Assembly: GCA_024743195.1 (NCBI GenBank)
Contig: JANSXE010000002.1
Location: 1 to 64,000, forward strand
Source of the DNA: Alphaproteobacteria bacterium
Lineage (GTDB): Bacteria > Pseudomonadota > Alphaproteobacteria > UBA8366 > Aestuariispiraceae
Direction: 5' to 3'
DNA: 64,000 nucleotides
In this document: one piece after another, positions 28,228 to 36,674 of the stretch
How the letters are laid out: each line of letters starts with the position of its first letter
Position numbering within the stretch: the first letter of the stretch is position 1
The notes under the pieces: generated by a model
The model's input: the letters and a program-made list of their open reading frames with translations, nothing else
What the model was told of the DNA's origin: nothing
Database searches by the model: none
Made by a program: the position numbers and the translations under genes

Positions 28228-28276
28228 GTCCGCGGCCCCCCGCCGAGGCGCCCTGTCCGCACAAGTGCCCGGCGGG

Positions 28277-29167
28277 TCAGGCGCTCTGCAGCCGGCGTTC
28301 GACCGCCAGATTGCGCATCGCTTTCTGAAGCTTCTCGAAAGCGCGCACCTCGATCTGGCGGACGCGCTCCCGGCTGATGTTGTATTCCTGGCTCAATTCC
28401 TCGAGCGTGCGCGGCTCGTCCTTGAGGCGCCGCTCGGTCAGGATGCGCTGCTCCCGGTCGTTCAGCGTTTTCATCGCGTCCTGCAGCATGTCGCGGCGGA
28501 TCGAGAGTTCCTCGGAATCGGCGATCACGCTCTCATGGCTTTCCGAGTCATCCTCGAGCCAGTCCTGCCATTCCCCTTCGCCGTCGGCCCGCAGCGGCGC
28601 GTTCAGCGAATTGTCGCCGCCCGCCAGACGCCGGTTCATGGAGACCACGTCCTGCTCCGGGACGGCCAACTCCTCGGCGATCTGCTTCACATGCTCGGGC
28701 GAGAGGTCGCCCTCCTCGAAGGCCTGCAGGCGGCCCTTGATCTTGCGCAGATTGAAGAACAGCTTCTTCTGCGCCGCCGTGGTGCCCATTTTCACCAACG
28801 ACCAGGAATGCAGGATGTACTCCTGGATCGCCGCGCGGATCCACCACATGGCGTAGGTCGCGAGCCGGAAGCCGCGGTCCGGATCGAACCGCTTGACCGC
28901 CTGCATCATGCCGACATTGCCTTCGGAGATCAGCTCCGCCACCGGCAGGCCGTAGCCGCGGTAGCCCATGGCGATCTTCGCGACCAGGCGTAGGTGGCTC
29001 GTGACGAGCTTGTGCGCGGCCTCGCGGTCGTCATGCTCGCGCCAGCTCTTGGCGAGCATGTACTCCTCGTCCGGTTCGAGCATCGGGAACTTCCGGATGT
29101 CGTCCAGATAGCGCTGGAGGTTGCCCTCCGGCGTCAGGGTCGGAATGTTCCGAATCGTGTTGCTCAT
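28277..29167 (-). CDS. rpoH: RNA polymerase heat-shock sigma factor RpoH (sigma-32)
   Basis: A 296-residue sigma factor directing RNA polymerase to heat-shock promoters. Region 1.2/2 runs from LQRYLDDIRKFPMLEPDEE through GNVGMMQAVKRFDPDRGFRLATYAMWWI. The RpoH-box-like QKKLFFNLRK follows at about residues 125-140, contacting core and DnaK. Region 4 is at about 225-290, with LTERRLKDEPRTLEEL and the SRERVRQIEVRAFEKL helix. The ATG at 29167 (MSNTIRN) is preferred over an upstream GTG. Its own promoter is of sigma-32 type. Confidence 0.95.
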   Translation of the reverse strand: MSNTIRNIPTLTPEGNLQRYLDDIRKFPMLEPDEEYMLAKSWREHDDREAAHKLVTSHLRLVAKIAMGYRGYGLPVAELISEGNVGMMQAVKRFDPDRGFRLATYAMWWIRAAIQEYILHSWSLVKMGTTAAQKKLFFNLRKIKGRLQAFEEGDLSPEHVKQIAEELAVPEQDVVSMNRRLAGGDNSLNAPLRADGEGEWQDWLEDDSESHESVIADSEELSIRRDMLQDAMKTLNDREQRILTERRLKDEPRTLEELSQEYNISRERVRQIEVRAFEKLQKAMRNLAVERRLQSA

Positions 29168-29252
29168 GAAAGACTGTGCTCCCCTCGCATCGTTGGGCCG
29201 CGCGCCGTCCGAGCGGCCGGCGGCCCGCCGACGCGTTCCCATAGACCCTTGA

Positions 29253-29281
29253 TAAATGGGGTTTTGCGCCGTTTTTTCAAG
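29253..29281 (-). promoter_or_regulatory. Sigma-32 (heat-shock) promoter of rpoH
   Basis: Read on the minus strand, CTTGAAA (29281-29275) is followed after 13 bases by CCCCATTTA (29261-29253). Consensus for sigma-32 is CTTGAAA, 11-15 bases, then CCCCATNTA, so this is a near-perfect match. It lies 86 bp upstream of the rpoH ATG and points at it, implying autoregulation. Confidence 0.85.
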
Positions 29282-29384
29282 AGCGCGCCAGGGTCGTGAA
29301 CGTCGCTTCCCACGCCTATAGGGCCTCGCGAAGATGGCGCTTTTGCGGCGCCGCGGCGCCGTCTTGGGGCGCCCTGCGGCCGCG

Positions 29385-30425
29385 TCACCCGGCGGCGGGC
29401 GCCGCCAGGGCCTCGATCAGGCGCGCCATGTCGGGCGGCGCGGGGCTGTCGAAATGCATCGCCGCGCCCGACGTCGGATGGATGAAGTCCAGCGCCGCCG
29501 CATGCAGCGCCTGCCGGCCGAAGCCCTCGGCCGCGGCGCGCGCGGCCGGCGAGAGCCGGGCGCGTCGCGCCGGCGTGGCGCGGCCATAGACCGGGTCGCC
29601 GATCAGCGGACAGCCGATATGGGTCATGTGGACCCTGATCTGGTGCGTCCGGCCCGTCTGCAGTTTGCAGGCGAGGAGCGACGCCCCGGGGCCCAGACGG
29701 CGCAGCACCTCGTAGCGCGTGACTGCGGGCTTTCCCGCTCGGCCCCGCACGATCGCCATGCGGGTCCGCTGGCGCGGATCCCGCCCGATCGGCGCGTCGA
29801 CGCCGCCGTCCGGCGGCTCGGGGCGCCCCCAACAGACCGCGAGATAGCGCCGCCCGGCGCTGCGCGCGGCGAACTGGCGGCTGAGCGCCGCATGGGCGGC
29901 GTCGGTCTTGGCGCAGACGATGAGACCGCTCGTCTCCTTGTCGAGCCGATGCACGATCCCCGGCCGCGCCACGCCGCCGATCCCCGACAGCCCGCCCGCG
30001 CAATGATGCAGCAGGGCGTTGACGAGGGTGCCGTCCGGTGTCCCGGGGGCCGGATGCACCGCCATGCCGGCCGGCTTGTCGACCACGATCAGATCCGCAT
30101 CCTCATAGACCACCGCGAGCGGGATCGCCTGCGCCTGCGGCGTCGCGGGCGCCGCCGGCGGGACCGTCACGAGCACCTCCGAACCGGGTTTGACCGGGGT
30201 TTTCGGCTCGGATACGGTTTCGCCGTCCGCGCTCACGAAGCCTTCGAGGATCAGGCTCTTGAGCCGATTTCGGGACAGTTCGGGCAGCCGATCGGCCAAC
30301 CATCGATCACAGCGTTCGCCGGCGTCCTCCGGCGCGACGACGAGGCGGATGCGGCGCGTCGGCGCGTCCTCGAGGTCGGGAGCCTGATCGGGCCAATCAG
30401 CGTCTCCGCCGTCCGCGCGGCTCAT
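29385..30425 (-). CDS. rluD: 23S rRNA pseudouridine synthase, RluD/RluA family
   Basis: A 346-residue enzyme that isomerises uridines in helix 69 of 23S rRNA if it is truly RluD. An S4 RNA-binding domain is at about residues 38-85 (RLPELSRNRLKSLILEGFVSADG, span). The catalytic domain follows, with VVDKPAGMAVHPAPGT, the HRLDKETSG motif holding the catalytic Asp, and the RTHQIRVHMTHIGCPLIGD motif. RluD is the best guess because the S4 domain is present and rluD is often next to rpoH, but RluC-type specificity cannot be excluded. The ATG at 30425 is 36 bp from the start of the divergent small gene. Confidence 0.88.
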   Translation of the reverse strand: MSRADGGDADWPDQAPDLEDAPTRRIRLVVAPEDAGERCDRWLADRLPELSRNRLKSLILEGFVSADGETVSEPKTPVKPGSEVLVTVPPAAPATPQAQAIPLAVVYEDADLIVVDKPAGMAVHPAPGTPDGTLVNALLHHCAGGLSGIGGVARPGIVHRLDKETSGLIVCAKTDAAHAALSRQFAARSAGRRYLAVCWGRPEPPDGGVDAPIGRDPRQRTRMAIVRGRAGKPAVTRYEVLRRLGPGASLLACKLQTGRTHQIRVHMTHIGCPLIGDPVYGRATPARRARLSPAARAAAEGFGRQALHAAALDFIHPTSGAAMHFDSPAPPDMARLIEALAAPAAG

Positions 30426-30461
30426 GGCGGGGCCGGGCGACGGCGTCGGAAAGGAGCGACG

Positions 30462-30746
30462 ATGCAGGCCTTGAAGGCGCTGGTGGTGTTCATGGGCGTG
30501 CTGCTCATCGTCGGACTGGTCGCTCTGGTGTACTTGATCGCGACCGGCGCACACAAGAGCATGGGGGAGCGTCCGCTGGCCGCCCCGGCCGCCGTCCCGC
30601 TCGCCGCGGGGGAGCGCGTCGTGGAGACGCGTCCGGACGGCGATCGGCTCTATCTGCGCCTCCAGGGCCCGCAGGGCGCGCGCATTCTGATCCTGAGCAG
30701 CGAGACCGGCGAGCCGCTCGGCGAACTGCTCCTGCAGCGGCCGTGA
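30462..30746 (+). CDS. Small single-span membrane protein
   Basis: A 94-residue protein with one N-terminal membrane helix (about residues 4-28) and a beta-rich periplasmic domain ending in ILILSSETGEPLGELLL. AAGGAG precedes the ATG. It resembles small DUF6476-type proteins found divergent from rluD in alphaproteobacteria, but that family name is from memory. Divergent from rluD, with almost no room for separate promoters. Confidence 0.75.
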   Translation: MQALKALVVFMGVLLIVGLVALVYLIATGAHKSMGERPLAAPAAVPLAAGERVVETRPDGDRLYLRLQGPQGARILILSSETGEPLGELLLQRP

Positions 30747-30801
30747 GGCGCGGGCGTCGGCGGTCGGCGGACGGCCGACCGAGGGACGAGGGAGACCGGC
30801 G

Positions 30802-31848
30802 ATGAATTTCTGCTCCGACAACGTAACCGGCGGCGCGCCGGAGATCCTGGCGCATCTGGCCGCGGTCAACGACGAGCCCGTCATGCCCTACGGCGCCGAT
30901 CCGGTGACGCAGCGCGTTGAGGCGCGCCTCGCCGCGCTGTTCGAGCGCGCGCCGAACGCGATTGCGAGCTTTCCCGTCGCGACCGGCACGGCGGCCAACG
31001 CGCTGATCCTGTCCTGCCTGGCGCCGCCCCACGGCGCCGTCTTCTGCCACCGCGACGCGCATATCAATGTCGACGAGTGCGGCGCGCCGGAGCTCATGAC
31101 CGGCGGCGCCAAGTTGATCCCGCTTGAGGGCGAGGCGGCGAAGCTGACGCCGCAGACGGTCGCCGACGCGCTGGCTCAGGGGTGGGCCGGCGTCGTGCAC
31201 CATGTGCAGCCGGCCTGCCTCTCGATCACCCAAGCGACGGAGGCCGGCGCGGTCTACACGCCGGACGAGGTCGCGGCGCTCGCCGCGGTCGCGCACGCGC
31301 ACGGACTGACCCTGCACATGGACGGCGCGCGCTTCGCCAACGCGCTCGCCGCGGTCGGCTGCACGCCGGCGGAAATGACCTGGAAGGCGGGCGTGGACGC
31401 GCTCAGCTTCGGGGCGACGAAGAACGGCGCGCTGGCCGCCGAGGCGGCGGTCTTCTTCGATCCCGCCCGCGCCGCCGACTTCGCCTTCCGGCGCAAGCGC
31501 GCGGGACATCTGTTCTCGAAGATGCGCTTCCTGTCGGCGCAGCTCGAGGGCTATCTGGCGGACGATCTGTGGCTGCGCAACGCCCGCGCCGCCAACGCGA
31601 TGGCGGCGCGGCTGGCCGAAGGGTTGGGGCGCACGCCGGGCGTTACGCTCGCGGCCCCGGTTGCGGCGAACGAGGTGTTCGCACATATCCCGAAGGCGGC
31701 GGCGGAGGCGCTGCGCGGCGAGGGCTTCCAATTCTATCCCTGGACCGCCTTGGGGGAGGACTGCCACCGCTTCGTGACCGCCTGGAACACCAAGGCGGAG
31801 CATGTCGATCGCTTGCTGGAGACGGCGCGGCGGACCAAGGCGGCCTGA
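30802..31848 (+). CDS. ltaE: Low-specificity L-threonine aldolase / beta-eliminating lyase family
   Basis: A 348-residue PLP enzyme of fold type I that cleaves threonine or other beta-hydroxy amino acids to glycine and an aldehyde. The start FCSDNVTGG, PYGADPVTQRVE, the cofactor Asp in LHMDGARFANA and the Schiff-base Lys207 in FGATKNGA are all present. The protein has the full family length. The true donor could be another 3-hydroxy amino acid. It follows the small membrane-protein gene by 55 bp. Confidence 0.9.
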   Translation: MNFCSDNVTGGAPEILAHLAAVNDEPVMPYGADPVTQRVEARLAALFERAPNAIASFPVATGTAANALILSCLAPPHGAVFCHRDAHINVDECGAPELMTGGAKLIPLEGEAAKLTPQTVADALAQGWAGVVHHVQPACLSITQATEAGAVYTPDEVAALAAVAHAHGLTLHMDGARFANALAAVGCTPAEMTWKAGVDALSFGATKNGALAAEAAVFFDPARAADFAFRRKRAGHLFSKMRFLSAQLEGYLADDLWLRNARAANAMAARLAEGLGRTPGVTLAAPVAANEVFAHIPKAAAEALRGEGFQFYPWTALGEDCHRFVTAWNTKAEHVDRLLETARRTKAA

Positions 31849-31878
31849 CCGGGGGGCGCCGACCTGGAAGGGAGTACG

Positions 31879-31905
31879 ATGGCGAACCGGGGGCCCGAAC
31901 GATGA
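31879..31905 (+). CDS. 8-codon micro-ORF coupled to the PAS gene
   Basis: ATG at 31879 follows GGAAGGGAG by a few bases and reads MANRGPER, and its TGA (31903-31905) overlaps the ATG (31902) of the PAS gene as ATGA. The best ribosome-binding site here serves this micro-ORF rather than the PAS start. It may only load ribosomes for the downstream gene. Expression is not shown. Confidence 0.4.
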   Translation: MANRGPER

Positions 31906-32459
31906 GTCAGCAGGCGCGCGTCGAGATCGATCTGAAGGCGCTCCCCCATGTCAAGGCCCCCGCGTTGCGTCGGCTTGCCGAGGTCTGGCTCGCGCTGCGC
32001 GGACCGGATCTGGTGATCCCTCCCCGGCGCGCCTTCGACCCCTTCGCCGTTCCGGAATTGGCGCCGAAGCTCTGGCTCTGCGATTACGATCCGGTCGAAC
32101 GGCGCTTCGCCTATCGCCTTGCGGGCGAGCATATCAATCGGGTCTATGGGCGCTCGATCAAAGGGCTGGATCTTTCGGACGTCATTCCGGCGGCCGGCTA
32201 TGAGATCGTGCGGGCGCGCTATCTGGAGGCCGTGGAAGCGCCTGCGATCGTGCACACCGCGGGCCGCGTCTACGTTCACAGCGATCGCTATCAGCCGGGC
32301 GAGCGGTTGATCCTGCCGCTCGCCGACGACGCGGGCGCGGCCCGCTTCGTTCTCGGCGCCACGATCGTCAGCGGCGATCTCGATTTCCCCGACCCGAGGG
32401 ATCGGCGCGCCGATCAGGTGACGGTGGCGACCGCGCTCACTCGGAACGCCGCCGCCTGA
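31902..32459 (+). CDS. PAS-domain protein (PAS_5-like)
   Basis: A 185-residue single-domain protein of the PAS_5 type found in many alphaproteobacteria. Recognisable are LWLCDYDPVERRFAYRLAGEHINRVYGRSIKGLDLSD (span about residues 47-85) and the closing strands RLILPLADD and FVLGATIV. No output domain is attached, so it may sense a ligand and act through a partner, or bind at the membrane periphery. Its start is overlapped by the micro-ORF. Confidence 0.8.
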   Translation: MSQQARVEIDLKALPHVKAPALRRLAEVWLALRGPDLVIPPRRAFDPFAVPELAPKLWLCDYDPVERRFAYRLAGEHINRVYGRSIKGLDLSDVIPAAGYEIVRARYLEAVEAPAIVHTAGRVYVHSDRYQPGERLILPLADDAGAARFVLGATIVSGDLDFPDPRDRRADQVTVATALTRNAAA

Positions 32460-32495
32460 CGCGACGGCTGGGCGGGAGAGCGTCTCGAGGGACGT

Positions 32496-33281
32496 TCAGC
32501 CGTCTGCGGCCTGCGCGTCGCCCAACGCCTCCAGCATCAGACCGGCCGCCGCCTTGCTGGAGGCCGGATTCTGACCGCAGATCACCGCGCCGTCGCGCAC
32601 CGCGAAGCGTTGGAAGACGCCGCCATGCTCGAACCGACCGCCGAGCGCGACCAGCCGGTCCTGCAGCAGGAAGGGGACGACCGCGTCCATGCCGGCGGCG
32701 CGCTCCTCGTCGTTGGTGAAGCCGTTCACGCGGCGCCCGGCGACCAGCGGCCGGCCGTCGGGCGTGCGGGCGCCGATCAAGCCGGCCGGGCCGTGGCACA
32801 CGGAGCCCACCGGCGCGCCGCGCGCCGCCGCCTCGCCGACGAGGCGCGTCAGAACCGGATGATCCGGGAAGTCCCACATGGTTCCATGTCCGCCCGGCAG
32901 GAACAGCGCATCGTAGGCGCGCTCCGCCACCCGTTCGATCGGGAGGCTGTCGCGGGCGCGGGCCCAGGCGTCGGCGTCGCGCTTGGCGCGCGCCGCGCCG
33001 CCGCTGCGCGGATCGACCGGAACCGGGCCGCCCTTGATCGAGGCGACGTCGACCGTCAGTCCCGCCTCCAGGAACAGCGCGAGCGGCTCCGAATACTCGC
33101 TCCACCACAGGCCGGTAGGCCGGTCCGATCCCGGGACCACGCCGGTCGAGGTGAGCACCATGAGCGCCCGGCCCCGCGCCGCGCCGGCTCCCGCGGCCGC
33201 GCCGCCGGCTAGGAAGCCGGAGCCCGCCAGCGCCGCCGCGCCCATCAGGACGCGCCGGCGATCCATAGTCTCCCACCCCAT
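32496..33281 (-). CDS. DJ-1/PfpI (Hsp31-like) family protein, probably exported by Tat
   Basis: A 261-residue member of the DJ-1/PfpI superfamily, class I glutamine-amidotransferase-like. The elbow VGSVCHGPAGL sets Cys162 and His163, and Glu62 in WWSEYSEPL is the conserved third residue of the Hsp31/glyoxalase III type. FLPGGHG is the oxyanion region. The N-terminus MDRRRVLMGAAALAGSGFLA looks like a twin-arginine signal, so it may work in the periplasm, unlike typical Hsp31. ATG 33281 has GGAGG upstream; ATG 33266 is possible. Confidence 0.82.
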   Translation of the reverse strand: MGWETMDRRRVLMGAAALAGSGFLAGGAAAGAGAARGRALMVLTSTGVVPGSDRPTGLWWSEYSEPLALFLEAGLTVDVASIKGGPVPVDPRSGGAARAKRDADAWARARDSLPIERVAERAYDALFLPGGHGTMWDFPDHPVLTRLVGEAAARGAPVGSVCHGPAGLIGARTPDGRPLVAGRRVNGFTNDEERAAGMDAVVPFLLQDRLVALGGRFEHGGVFQRFAVRDGAVICGQNPASSKAAAGLMLEALGDAQAADG

Positions 33282-33344
33282 GCGCCGCCTCCGCCGTTCC
33301 CTTTTGACGGGAAGAATATCGGCCGGCTCGCGCATGGCTTCAAG

Positions 33345-33396
33345 GGCCAGCTCCTCCGGCCAGCTCTTGGGGCCAGCTCCTCGGGCCAGCTCCTCG
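33345..33396. repeat. Four 13-bp tandem repeats
   Basis: GGCCAGCTCCTCC, GGCCAGCTCTTGG, GGCCAGCTCCTCG and GGCCAGCTCCTCG follow each other without gaps upstream of the Tat-exported protein gene. The rest of 33282-33504 shows no gene. Confidence 0.8.
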
Positions 33397-33504
33397 GCGT
33401 CGTCGGCGGCGCGCCCGCGAATTCGCTTGATCGCCCGGATCGGATTGGTTAGAAGGCGCGGCGATAGCGCGGCGGGCGTCGCCGCCCGACCGCGTCAGAC
33501 CTTG

Positions 33505-33580
33505 GCTCCCTTCGTCTAGTGGCCTAGGACGCCGCCCTCTCACGGCGGAAACAGGGGTTCGAGTCCCCTAGGGAGCGCCA
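33505..33580 (+). tRNA. tRNA-Glu (anticodon CTC)
   Basis: The acceptor arms GCTCCCT (33505-33511) and AGGGAGC (33570-33576) pair fully. The anticodon arm CCGCC/GGCGG encloses a 7-base loop with CTC, which reads GAG. The T-arm has GGTTCGAGTCC. The discriminator is G33577, and CCA is encoded at 33578-33580. Confidence 0.97.
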
Positions 33581-33656
33581 CTTCTCCACGTCCCACCTCG
33601 GTCGACCCCTTGATTGTCCAGCGGGTTCCTGATGAACCGCAGGCGACGGGTGGACC

Positions 33657-33770
33657 ATGCGGAAGACCGCCGAGCCGCTCTTCATCTTCCCAAAGCGCGA
33701 CGCCTTCTACTTCTCGCGCCCCGCTCCTCGTGACCTTCAGGGACCAATCAAGAGCGCGCACCTGCCGCGC
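33657..33770 (+). pseudogene. Decayed N-terminus of a phage-type integrase
   Basis: An ATG at 33657 opens a frame reading MRKTAEPLFIFPKRDAFYFS and then RPAPRDLQGPIKS. That resembles the N-terminus of DUF6538-type tyrosine integrases, whose start has a (Y)YFRRxVPxDL core. Similarity is lost after about 35 codons, and the rest of the frame is low-complexity. It lies 77 bp after tRNA-Glu and in the same direction, the classic place for an integrase. The tRNA-adjacent region 33581-33872 holds no intact gene. Confidence 0.4.
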
Positions 33771-33872
33771 GGGGTTGCTCAGGCGCGACCGGCCGGTCGC
33801 GCCGCTCGTGGCTCGGTCTTGAAGCCGACAAGTCTCGGAGAGGTCGGCGCGGCGTCGCCCACCGACCCCAGG

Positions 33873-34160
33873 TCACCCGGCGGCCAGCGCGGCGTCGGCG
33901 CGGCCGACCAGCGCTTCGACGCGGCCGGGGCGCGGCGCGGCGCACAGGCTGGCGCCGCGACGCTGCAGCGTTTCGCGAATCAAGGTCGCACCGGCCGGCG
34001 AGAAGTAAAACGACGGATCGACGAACACCGGGTCGCCGCGCAGCATCGCCGCCTCGACCGGCGATCCGGCCGCAACCCAGGCCTCCTCGAACGCTTCTTG
34101 CAAGGCGCTGCAATAGCCGCGCGCCTCGTCGAGCGACATCTCGAGTCGAGTCCACCCCAT
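33873..34160 (-). CDS. Small hypothetical protein
   Basis: A 95-residue protein beginning MGWTRLEMSLDEARGYCSAL. ATG 34160 is well placed behind AGGAGGGG. It is mostly helical, with no signal peptide and two Cys. I do not recognise a family. The lower-complexity frame upstream of this ATG is less likely coding. Confidence 0.65.
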   Translation of the reverse strand: MGWTRLEMSLDEARGYCSALQEAFEEAWVAAGSPVEAAMLRGDPVFVDPSFYFSPAGATLIRETLQRRGASLCAAPRPGRVEALVGRADAALAAG

Positions 34161-34458
34161 TTTTCCCCTCCTGGACGAAACGGCGCACCGCGCCGCCGCC
34201 CATCCTGCCCAGTCAATCCCGCCGCGTAGGAGGATACCACGGCGGGTCCGGCGCGTCATCGGCCGCGCCGATCCCGCGCGACAATGTCCCTAGCTCGGGC
34301 GCCGTGATCGACGCAGGAGGTCGATCCGGCCGCAGAAGGTGCGCGTAGATGACAATGCACACTGGGAGTTGACCGGTCCTCTCCCCAAAAGCGAACGGCC
34401 CCGGCCGCCGCATCCTGCGGCGCCGCGGTCCCTCGATCTTGCAAAGGAGAGACGACGG

Positions 34459-34962
34459 ATGAAATCCATGATGAGCACGGTTGCAGGCGTTGCGGCGGCG
34501 GCCGGCATTGCGCTGGCGGCCTTGGCCCAGCCGGCCTTCGCCGGCGCCAAGACGATCGTCGAGATCGCGGCCGGCGACGAGAATTTCGAAACCCTGGTCG
34601 CGGCGCTTCAGGCCGCCGACCTGGTCGACACGCTGAGCGGCGACGGCCCCTTCACCGTCTTCGCCCCGACGGACGACGCCTTCGCCGCCCTGCCTGAGGG
34701 GACGGTCGAGACGCTGCTCATGCCGGAGAACAAGGATCAGCTGGTCGCCGTGCTGACCTACCATGTGCTGTCCAGCAAGGTGATGAGCGGCGATCTCGCC
34801 GGGAAGGCGCTCGAGGCCGAGACGGTGCAGGGCGCCGCGGTCTCCATCGACGCGACCGGGGCCGCCGTGACGGTCGATGGGGCGACGGTGTCGACCGCAG
34901 ACATCGAGGCCTCGAACGGCGTCATTCACGTCATCGACGCGGTCATCCTGCCGCCTCAGTAA
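34459..34962 (+). CDS. Secreted fasciclin-domain protein
   Basis: A 167-residue protein with a Sec signal (cleavage near AFAGA, residue 29) and one FAS1 domain covering nearly all the rest. H1 motif [23 protein letters not shown] (span about 71-93) and H2-like [14 protein letters not shown] are both typical. FAS1 domains act in adhesion. AAAGGAGAG is upstream. The 298 bp before it (34161-34458) hold no convincing gene or signal. Confidence 0.93.
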   Translation: MKSMMSTVAGVAAAAGIALAALAQPAFAGAKTIVEIAAGDENFETLVAALQAADLVDTLSGDGPFTVFAPTDDAFAALPEGTVETLLMPENKDQLVAVLTYHVLSSKVMSGDLAGKALEAETVQGAAVSIDATGAAVTVDGATVSTADIEASNGVIHVIDAVILPPQ

Positions 34963-35022
34963 GCGGCGGCGGCCCCGAGCCGCAGCGAGCGGCGCGCTCA
35001 CCGGCCCGACGATCACGGGCTC

Positions 35023-35070
35023 GGCGGGCGCGCCGTTTCGTTTCGCGGCGGGCGCGCCGTTTCGTTTCGC
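35023..35070. repeat. Perfect 24-bp tandem duplication
   Basis: Positions 35023-35046 and 35047-35070 are identical, each with GGCGCGCC and two GTTTC/CGTTTC steps. It lies between the fasciclin and permease genes. No function seen. Confidence 0.85.
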
Positions 35071-35175
35071 GGCCCGCGCGCCTCTCGACCGCGGGGGCGC
35101 GGCCGTGCTTTGCTTCCCGGACCGGCGCGCGCCCTGGCCAGGGGCCGCGTGCGTCCTTTTCGGGAGCGCTCCGCC

Positions 35176-36510
35176 ATGACCCCGCCGCCGGACAAGATCG
35201 GCCCCGTGCTTCCGACGCCGGAGGAGGCCGAGACGGGGCGTCCGGGCGGCGCGGCGCCGGGCCCCACGCTGAAGCGCAGCCTGTCGCTGCCGCTCCTGGC
35301 GCTCTACGGGCTGGGCACCACGATCGGGGCCGGCATCTTCGTGCTGGTCGGCAAGGTGGCGGGAATCGCGGGCGCGCAGGCGCCGCTGGCCTTTCTGGCG
35401 GCGGCCCTGATGGCGGCGCCGACGGCGCTCAGCTTCGGGGAGCTGGCCGCCCGCTATCCCTTCAGCGCCGGCGAGGCGGTCTATGTCCAGCGCGGCCTGC
35501 GGATCGACCGGCTGCCGCTTGTCGTCGGGTTGATGGTCGCCGCCGCGGGGCTCGTCTCCTCCGCCGCCATCGCGCAGGGCTTCGCCGGCTATCTGGGGGT
35601 CTTCGTCGAGGCGCCGGCGGCGCTGATGACCGCGTTTCTGATCGCGGCGCTGGTCGCGCTGGCGATCTGGGGCATCGTCGAATCGGTGACCGTCGCGGCG
35701 CTCCTGACCCTGGCGGAGGTCGGCGCGCTGGCGCTGGTGATCGCGACCGGACTGGACGACGCCTTGGCGAAGCCGGCGGCGATGGCCGCGGCGCTCACCC
35801 CGCCGGCGGCCGCGGCGCCGGCGATTCTGGCCGCGGGCGTGCTCGCCTTCTACGCCTTCATCGGCTTCGAGGACATGGTGAACGTGGCCGAGGAGGTGCG
35901 CGACGTCGAGCGCACCATGCCGCGCGCCATCATCATCACGCTGGCCGCCACCACGGTGCTTTACATGCTGACGGCGCTGGTCGCGGTGACGGCGGTCGCG
36001 CCCGCGGAACTGGCGGAGAGCCAGGCGCCGCTGGCGCTCGTCTATGAGCGCGCGTCGGGCTGGAACCCGGCGCCGATCACGCTGATCGCCATCTTCGCGG
36101 TGGCCAACGGGGCGCTGATCCAGATCATCATGGCCTCGCGCATCTTCTACGGGCTGGCGCGGCTCGGCTGGCTGCCCGCGCGCTTGGGGCGGGTCTGGCG
36201 GGCGACCCGCACGCCGGCGCTGGCGACGCTGTTCGCGGGCGGGATCTCGCTGTTCTTCGCGCTGGCGCTGCCGATCGTGCGGCTGGCGGAGATCACCGCC
36301 TTCATCACGCTGATCGTCTTCGCGCTGGTGAACGCCGCGCTGATCGCGCTGAAGCGCCGCGGCGATCCGGCGGAGGGCCCGGCGGAGGGCCCGGCGGGCG
36401 AGGAGGCGACGGCCCGCCGCTTCCGGGTCCCGCTTGCGGTCCCGCTCTTCGGCCTGCTGACCAGCCTTGGCTTCACCGCCTACCAGGCCGCGCTTTGGAT
36501 CAGCGGGTGA
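35176..36510 (+). CDS. APC-family amino-acid permease
   Basis: A 444-residue transporter with about twelve spans. The APC hallmark in TM1 is LALYGLGTTIGAGIFVLVG (about residues 42-60), followed by LSFGELAARYPFSAGEAVYV and FIGFEDMVNVAEEVRDVERTMPRAI (span about 230-255). The carrier type (cationic or broad amino acids) is not clear. A short repeat AEGPAEGPAG lies in the C-terminal loop. The start at 35176 keeps a charged cytoplasmic N-terminus. Confidence 0.9.
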   Translation: MTPPPDKIGPVLPTPEEAETGRPGGAAPGPTLKRSLSLPLLALYGLGTTIGAGIFVLVGKVAGIAGAQAPLAFLAAALMAAPTALSFGELAARYPFSAGEAVYVQRGLRIDRLPLVVGLMVAAAGLVSSAAIAQGFAGYLGVFVEAPAALMTAFLIAALVALAIWGIVESVTVAALLTLAEVGALALVIATGLDDALAKPAAMAAALTPPAAAAPAILAAGVLAFYAFIGFEDMVNVAEEVRDVERTMPRAIIITLAATTVLYMLTALVAVTAVAPAELAESQAPLALVYERASGWNPAPITLIAIFAVANGALIQIIMASRIFYGLARLGWLPARLGRVWRATRTPALATLFAGGISLFFALALPIVRLAEITAFITLIVFALVNAALIALKRRGDPAEGPAEGPAGEEATARRFRVPLAVPLFGLLTSLGFTAYQAALWISG

Positions 36511-36674
36511 GAGAAGGCGCGATAGCAAGCGGGGCGAGAACCATCTCACCGCGCAGGTTTCCCCGCGCACCGCTTTTACGATACTGTTGTCACGGCGATG
36601 CGCCCGATGCGGCCATTATGGTCTAAAGGGCGGCTGCGATTGTTTTTCGTTTCCGAAGGGTTCTAGGAATCCTC

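Noticed and set aside
28228-28276. CCCGCCG/CGGCGGG pairing between the membrane-protein and rpoH genes as a terminator
   Set aside because: The stem is short with a long loop and no T-tract on either strand.
33345-33396. Short regularly spaced repeats considered as a CRISPR array
   Set aside because: The 13-bp units are directly adjacent with no spacers, and no cas genes are present.
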